Assembly: GCA_037178625.1 (NCBI GenBank)
Contig: CM074137.1
Span: 2,170,001 to 2,234,000 of the forward strand
Direction of reading: 5' to 3'
Length of the DNA stretch: 64,000 nucleotides
DNA from: Skeletonema tropicum
Lineage: Eukaryota > Bacillariophyta > Thalassiosirophyceae > Thalassiosirales > Thalassiosiraceae
In this document: positions 59,442-64,000 of the stretch, piece after piece
Layout of the letters: every line of letters starts with the position of its first letter
Numbering within the stretch: position 1 is the stretch's first letter
Notes under the pieces: model-generated
The model's input: the letters and a program-made list of their open reading frames with translations, nothing else
What the model was told of the DNA's origin: nothing
The model's database searches: none
Made by a program: the position numbers and the translations under genes

Positions 59442-61243
59442 ACATCTTGAGTGTATCGAGTATGTACGAGTTTCATATAGGTTGTAAAATGCAAAAACTG
59501 CGGGCATTACAGTGGATATAATGCTGTAAACTGCAATTTATTTCACGTTGATTACCTCTGCTTACAACAAGAAGACCACCGCGTGTCAATAGACGTGGCT
59601 GGCTGAAGAGCCAACCCCTTTTCCCTTCAACTTTGATTTGCAGTTCTCATTCTTGAACTGCGTAGTTGGAACGAAAGTCTTGGACAGGTACGACAACGAC
59701 ACAACGACGACGCCAGCCATCAATAATTACGGAAAAGAAAGGGCTAGTGTCTGGCAGCTCCGTCTGGTTAGCTACTAACTACCTCTCTAGCCGTCGTACG
59801 GGGTAAAATGGGGACCAAAATAGGGCTAAAAACACCACTTTTGAGCACATTAGTATGAAGGGTTCCAGCCGTGTTACAGTTAGTGTTGGCACATCAAAAC
59901 TTAGCTAATACCTTCGCCTCAAATGTTTGGGTCGATATTTGGTCCCTACTAGTGTTTAATTGCCTCTATGTGTACGTAGTATAGTCATGATCTGTCATGA
60001 TCGATGTGTTATGAAACTCAGGGGACTAATGTACTGAGTTCCTACGCCGATATTCTACAGAGACCCCTTCAGATGGGTATCTTTCTGCTCATCCAGCTCC
60101 AATTCTCAGCTCAACAGGATGCTCTCCATGATGACCTTTGCTCCTACACCCCTAACGCCACACACGAAACGAATACACCTATGGTGCGATTATTATCTCA
60201 AAGTTAATATCATTGGCTATCTAATTCCTATAGGTCTTGCTATAAATCGTTGTCTATGAAGAGAAATAATACTCACCATTAGGTGCATAAAATCATCATA
60301 TTATTATCAATTCTACTCTACTTTGGCCATGTCAGGAGTGAAACACTTCATAATACACTTCCATTTCACTCAATACATATGCAAAACGGTTTTGGGGCAT
60401 CTTTGGCTACTTGCAATTATTAATTGCTCTCTATTTTATTGATTGTGTGCCCTCTGGTGATTGGTATGAACTTACTTTTCTGACATAGTGTTTGGGAGAG
60501 GTACATGTCATTATCTACCAGGAATATAACACCATTTGCCAATTATTATATGGTTGGGACGGGGGGTGACGTTTGATGACTCCATTGCATCGATTACTGC
60601 CCCCCACACAACGGGCCAAGTTGATGATCAGCATGCACTCCAAACACATGCCGGTGCGCAGCGAGTAGGTGATGTTCTCAACTCTCTTGGCAATTCAGCG
60701 GCTACCAAGTCACCATTACTTCGTTATAGGTATATAGTATCGATTGTTATTGCGTGGTGGCATCGTATTTGCGCCGGTGTACATTTATGAGGTCGGCTCT
60801 GGTGATGTCGAATGTGCCGAATTTGCATGTATTGTGTTCACGTCGTTATACTGCCGTAGCCGTTGAGATTCAGGCCCCAGCGACCTAAAAAATGGATTCA
60901 GAACAAAATTTTGGGGTAGAGTGTGGGTTGGAGTTGTTGCTATTGCTTATTTCATGGCCAATAATGCCATGTGATGCATCATGGTGGGGATGCTTTTTGT
61001 GAGATGTGTGATTTTTTATTTTTTATTCACAATCGCCTCGCGACGCCGATCAACGCCGATGCATCTGATTTGACACCCCCAACATCTCGGCGTGTGGATG
61101 GAATCTGATCAACCCAAGTTGCAGATACACTCTAAACTAACTACATGGAATAATATTGGTCTTTGAACGGGGAGGATCGGCGTAGTATTGGTGTAGCATG
61201 GCTATCACCACCGAGTGATTTTTTGTCCCCTATCGTACCTAAC
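59442..61243. other. Long intergenic region
   Basis: No supported gene. GGGACCAAAATA at about 59811 and its imperfect inverse near 59935-59945 could bound a roughly 135-bp miniature element; evidence is weak. Confidence 0.4.
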
Positions 61244-61401
61244 AGGGTTTTGCACCCGAGGGAAAATCCCGTCGGGTACGGGTACGGGTATGGGTATCCC
61301 TGGAAAAGGGGCATCGGGTATGGGTATCGGGATCTTTCCGTAATCAGGGCAGCTCGCCCGATTTGAAGAAATATTGGATCTTTTACGTGCAATAGGAGTA
61401 T

Positions 61402-62478
61402 CAAAGTACCGTCTATACCTTAAAAAGTGTCCGTAGGACAGGACCACACTATTGCAGCCCGGACACTGTCACTCCCCCTGCAAGGATGCACGGACACATT
61501 CTAGAATCCGGACACTTTCAAGGGTTTCTTAGAGCGCAACATGTAACAACAAATACTTTAAATTATTCTACTCCATCTCTCCATCGCTATTGTCCCCATC
61601 CTCATCAATGATGCCAAATGCTGCTTCAATCGCGACAAAGTCATCTTCATTCCCATTTTCCTCGTCTAAAAGATGGTCCAGCCCCTCCTGGCCACAATAC
61701 TGCTTCACCATTTTATGTACCTCATCTTCAGTCCAAAGCACAACCTGCCCTTTATCCGAAAAGGAAAGCTCCTCTTCCGGAGTGTATCCACATGCAGTCC
61801 ATGACTTTCTAACCATTTCTTCAGGAATCTTATCCCAGGCCTGAACAACCCATGTTGCCAATTGCTGTCGTGATGGAGCTTCAGGCGTCCCTTTTTCTGT
61901 GACGGGAGCAATGAGGCTGTATGCATCGTACAAGTCACAGAAGTAACCTTTGAAGACCTTGTTGATCACCTTGTCAAGAGGCTGTCCACATGGGGTTAGT
62001 CCTCCTGGTAAGATATCCACAGAAAGACAAGGAAGTGATAGGCAAAAGTCTTTCACCTCAGCTGTAGAATATGACTTGAAGTCATCCCACAGCACACCAA
62101 TCTTGTTTTCGCATTCTCCTGTCTCTTTGTCATATCCACCAGCGGGCAAGATAATCTTCTTCAGGTAGAGCTTGGTAAGAGCATGGTTTGAGCAAGCCTT
62201 CGGCGCTACTGTAATGTACGCTTTGTCGCGAGGAGGGTAATGGTTGCCATGGCGATCAGGTTTGCGTTCATAAATTTCTCGAGCTTATTTTAACACAACA
62301 TGGTGTGGTGGCCCGCCGTGCTGGGTTGTGCGTGCTGGCTTCGCACAAAGCATTTGAAAGTGTCCGAATCTGGTCGGACACTTCCTCGAAAAAGGCTGCG
62401 GACACCTACAAGTCACCTGAAAAACAGTCCGGACAACAGAAAAATCTTGACACTTTTTAAGGTATAGACGGTACTTTG
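61402..62478. mobile_element. Pogo/Tigger-like DNA transposon with 30-bp terminal inverted repeats
   Basis: Positions 61402-61431 (CAAAGTACCGTCTATACC...) are repeated exactly as the reverse complement at 62449-62478. Multiple GTGTCCG / CGGACAC subterminal motifs follow on both sides. Total length is about 1.08 kb. It contains the C-terminal part of a DDE transposase on the minus strand. The length and partial transposase indicate an internally deleted copy. No clear TA target duplication is preserved. Confidence 0.75.
61568..62149 (-). pseudogene. Truncated DDE superfamily transposase (pogo/Tigger type)
   Basis: An open frame of 193 residues that matches only the C-terminal part of the family: LSLPCLSVDILPGGLTPCGQ, then PLDKVINKVFKGYF, the zone around the third catalytic acidic residue in which pogo/Tigger proteins have LPxxxTxxxQPLDVxxNxxFK. 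This is followed by WVVQAWDKIPEEMVRKSW and CGYTP. The N-terminal DNA-binding domains and the first two catalytic Asp are missing. The acidic tail is common in these proteins. The frame is open further upstream without a matching start, so it is a fragment. Confidence 0.75.
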
Positions 62479-62676
62479 GTCTAAAATGGCCCCTAAACCG
62501 ACCTTTTTCCACACGAAAATCACGAAATACCCATACCCGAAATCATGGGTATTTTACTCGGGTATCGGGTATCGGGTAATACCCGAGGGGGGACTTTTTA
62601 CGGGTATCGGGTATTTACCCGTACCCGAGCCAAAAACCTCGGGTATCGGGTAGGGTGCGAACTCAGGTGCAAAACC

Positions 62677-63563
62677 ATGGTACCTAATCCCTATGCACTA
62701 CATAGTTGTCTGAATCTTGGAGAATCTCAGGCTTAAGAAACGGCGAACACATTTACAAACCCTCGCGAACAGCCTCGAAATATCATAAATTCTCATACAT
62801 TATACTTACGTACGTCAACTTCAATATACATACAATGAGATTGGCCTCTGTTTCTTAGGAGAAGGCAGTCGACAATCCCTGGTACTAATCTTCTCATGCT
62901 CTCTCAGACAATTCTCATCTAAATTTGATACGTCATCAAAAAGACAAGACAACTGACTCGTGGAAGACACATTCTTTTCTAACTTAGTATTGGGAAGATG
63001 CGTGTCAAGAAACAATCCGATTCTCCTCGGAGAATTCCCAACATTTGAGCGGAACTTGTCGAGTATTTTGCGAAAAATCGTGACGTGTTCACGATAAAAC
63101 ACACATCAGGTAAGTAAATTGAAAGGGTTAACCTGAATTTATCGTTAACCTGAGAAGTCTTCTCATCGTCTCTATGCACGATGACCGCCTTCTCATGGTA
63201 CCCAAATATGCCTGATTGCACTCCTTCGTCCTATTGACACGACCGTGTTTATTAGCAATATGAATTCCAATGTCGGTGTGAAGACATCTTCTCTCTGCAT
63301 TCTCACTTCTCACATGTACGGTTATGAAATTCTCGAAGATCATGTGAGAACTGCAGAACATGGAATTATCTCGGAACATAGACAAAACGCTAGAGGCGAA
63401 GCTGGCGGCTCAAAGTTAGGGAGGTTGATGTCCCGCGTGATGCAGACAACAATCGCAGAACAAGATCTCCTCCAGCACCATCTCCAACCATCCACAGCAC
63501 AGCCATTGTTTCTAAACACCCCAGTGCAGCATATTCACACAATCAGCCCGCCTACCAACCATC
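62677..63563. other. Intergenic region upstream of the heat-shock factor gene
   Basis: Contains short minus-strand frames (62821-63102 and 63128-63385) with Glu/Arg-rich residues, but no recognisable family; not called. Expected to include the promoter of the gene at 63564. Confidence 0.4.
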
Positions 63564-63989
63564 ATGATGAACAATCAATACCTCGAAGCAATGGGACGCC
63601 TCCAGCGATCCTCCCAATTCGCCTCCTTGATGACACCCTCCTTCTCTACAACATCGGCTGGTGTAATACCCCAGGCCGCCGCTGTGCCTCAACAACAGCA
63701 GCAGCCCGACCACCACCACGTCCACCACGACGCCGCCGCCACATCCAACGCACTCAATAATCAGATCGCCACCAATCTTACGGGACCGAGCCCCCGTCCG
63801 CTCTGGCGCAATGGGGAAAAGACCTTCCCTTACAAGGTATATGACATGCTCGAGTTTGCCGAGTCATCCGGAAGCACGGATATTTGCTCGTGGCTTCCGT
63901 CCGGTGACTCCTTTGTCATTCATGATCGGAAGTTATTTACCGAGTTTATTTTGCCAAGGTTCTTTCTTCATAAGAAGTGGAGATCGTTT
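63564..63989 (+). CDS. Heat-shock transcription factor, first exon (runs off the window)
   Basis: The ATG at 63564 begins MMNNQYLEAMGRLQ; an in-frame stop lies upstream. After a low-complexity Gln/His/Ala-rich stretch (QQQQQ, HHHVHH), residues about 85-142 form the first two-thirds of an HSF-type winged-helix DNA-binding domain: EKTFPYKVYDMLEFAESSG, DICSWLPSGDSFVIHD, FTEFILPRFFLHKKWRSF. The exon ends at a consensus donor (GTAAGT) at 63990; the canonical QRQLNxYGF continuation should be in the next exon, outside this window. The His/Gln-rich leader and the IHDxxxFxxxILPRFFxxxK pattern fit the greatly expanded diatom HSF family, sequence-specific nuclear transcription factors. Confidence 0.85.
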
Positions 63990-64000
63990 GTAAGTAGTTG

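Larger units (their letters stand above)
61244..62676. mobile_element. Outer element with GGGTAY-repeat arms, interrupted by a pogo-like transposon
   Basis: AGGGTTTTGCACC at 61244-61256 and the inverse GGTGCAAAACC at 62666-62676 bound the region. Just inside, both ends carry GGGTA(C/T)-type imperfect repeats in opposite orientation (61274-61335; 62527-62655). The 61402-62478 transposon sits between them. It looks like an inverted-repeat element into which a second element inserted. Boundaries are approximate. Confidence 0.5.

Noticed and set aside
59805..59950. Possible miniature inverted-repeat element
   Set aside because: Only about 12 bp of imperfect inverted similarity and no target duplication; kept as a weak note only.
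61274..61335. GGGTAY repeats as interstitial telomeric repeats
   Set aside because: Unit is not TTAGGG-like and the repeats occur in inverted orientation as arms of a transposable element.
62821..63385. Minus-strand frames that could form a small spliced gene
   Set aside because: No convincing donor/acceptor pair or family match; may belong to the flank of the transposons.
1..64000. tRNA, rRNA, CRISPR arrays or prokaryotic operons
   Set aside because: None seen by eye; introns, gene types and spacing are eukaryotic. A tRNA scan was not possible here.

Overview
This 64-kb window looks like nuclear DNA of a diatom-like stramenopile, most likely a centric diatom. The inference rests on short introns (about 70-120 bp, GT...AG), a diatom-type cyclin, a family of N-terminal C2-like proteins, a heat-shock-factor gene, a putative type II glycosyltransferase of a kind common in diatoms, and dense unique genes mixed with young lineage-specific gene families. 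No database could be searched; family names come from recognising motifs.

The most unusual content is a dispersed cluster of nine copies (seven apparently intact, two broken) of one intronless gene family at 1-6.8 kb, 16.9-18.2 kb and 35.9-47.6 kb. Each protein has an N-terminal WHxH helical domain resembling the GRDP-like (glycine-rich domain-containing protein, DUF1399-type) domain. Each intact or 3'-complete copy then carries a C-terminal ubiquitin-fold domain. In three copies that domain is plainly ubiquitin-like, in five it is SUMO-like, and one protein carries three SUMO-like domains in a row. Almost all end exactly at Gly-Cys (or Ala-Cys) where mature ubiquitin or SUMO has Gly-Gly. Several copies sit tail-to-tail with a second gene, a 273-residue two-TM protein with a SHOCT-like C-terminus, or with relics of it. 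This pair has been duplicated several times.

Layout. 0-3.5 kb: left arm of a large inverted duplication (broken ubiquitin-like copy, SHOCT gene, SUMO-like copy). 4.3-6.8 kb: two more SUMO-like copies in tandem. 8-14.3 kb: a second small family (one full gene, two decayed), an inverted-repeat element and an interrupted spliced gene. 14.5-16.4 kb: putative glycosyltransferase (3 exons). 16.9-18.2 kb: the triple SUMO-like member. 19.6-22 kb: TBC Rab-GAP fused to a prolyl-4-hydroxylase. 22.2-25.2 kb: PIP30/FAM192A-like gene and a type II membrane protein with a homopolymer frameshift. 27-28.3 kb: dihydropteridine reductase. 28.4-34.7 kb: two N-terminal C2-like proteins (one with a TBC domain) flanking a cyclin. 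35.6-47.6 kb: right arm of the inverted duplication, opened by a decayed 6.1-kb element with 177-bp direct terminal repeats, then two ubiquitin-like members. 48.7-50.3 kb: DnaJ. 51-52.2 kb: secreted Cys-rich protein. 52.4-54.8 kb: carnitine acyltransferase. 55.2-59.4 kb: RAD54-like ATPase with added bromodomain and RanBP2 zinc finger. 61.2-62.7 kb: nested DNA transposons. 63.6 kb to the end: first exon of a heat-shock factor.

The housekeeping genes show no operon-like logic. The functional theme that stands out is the WHxH/ubiquitin-fold family with its membrane-protein partner, which looks like a recently amplified, still-turning-over gene system of unknown role.
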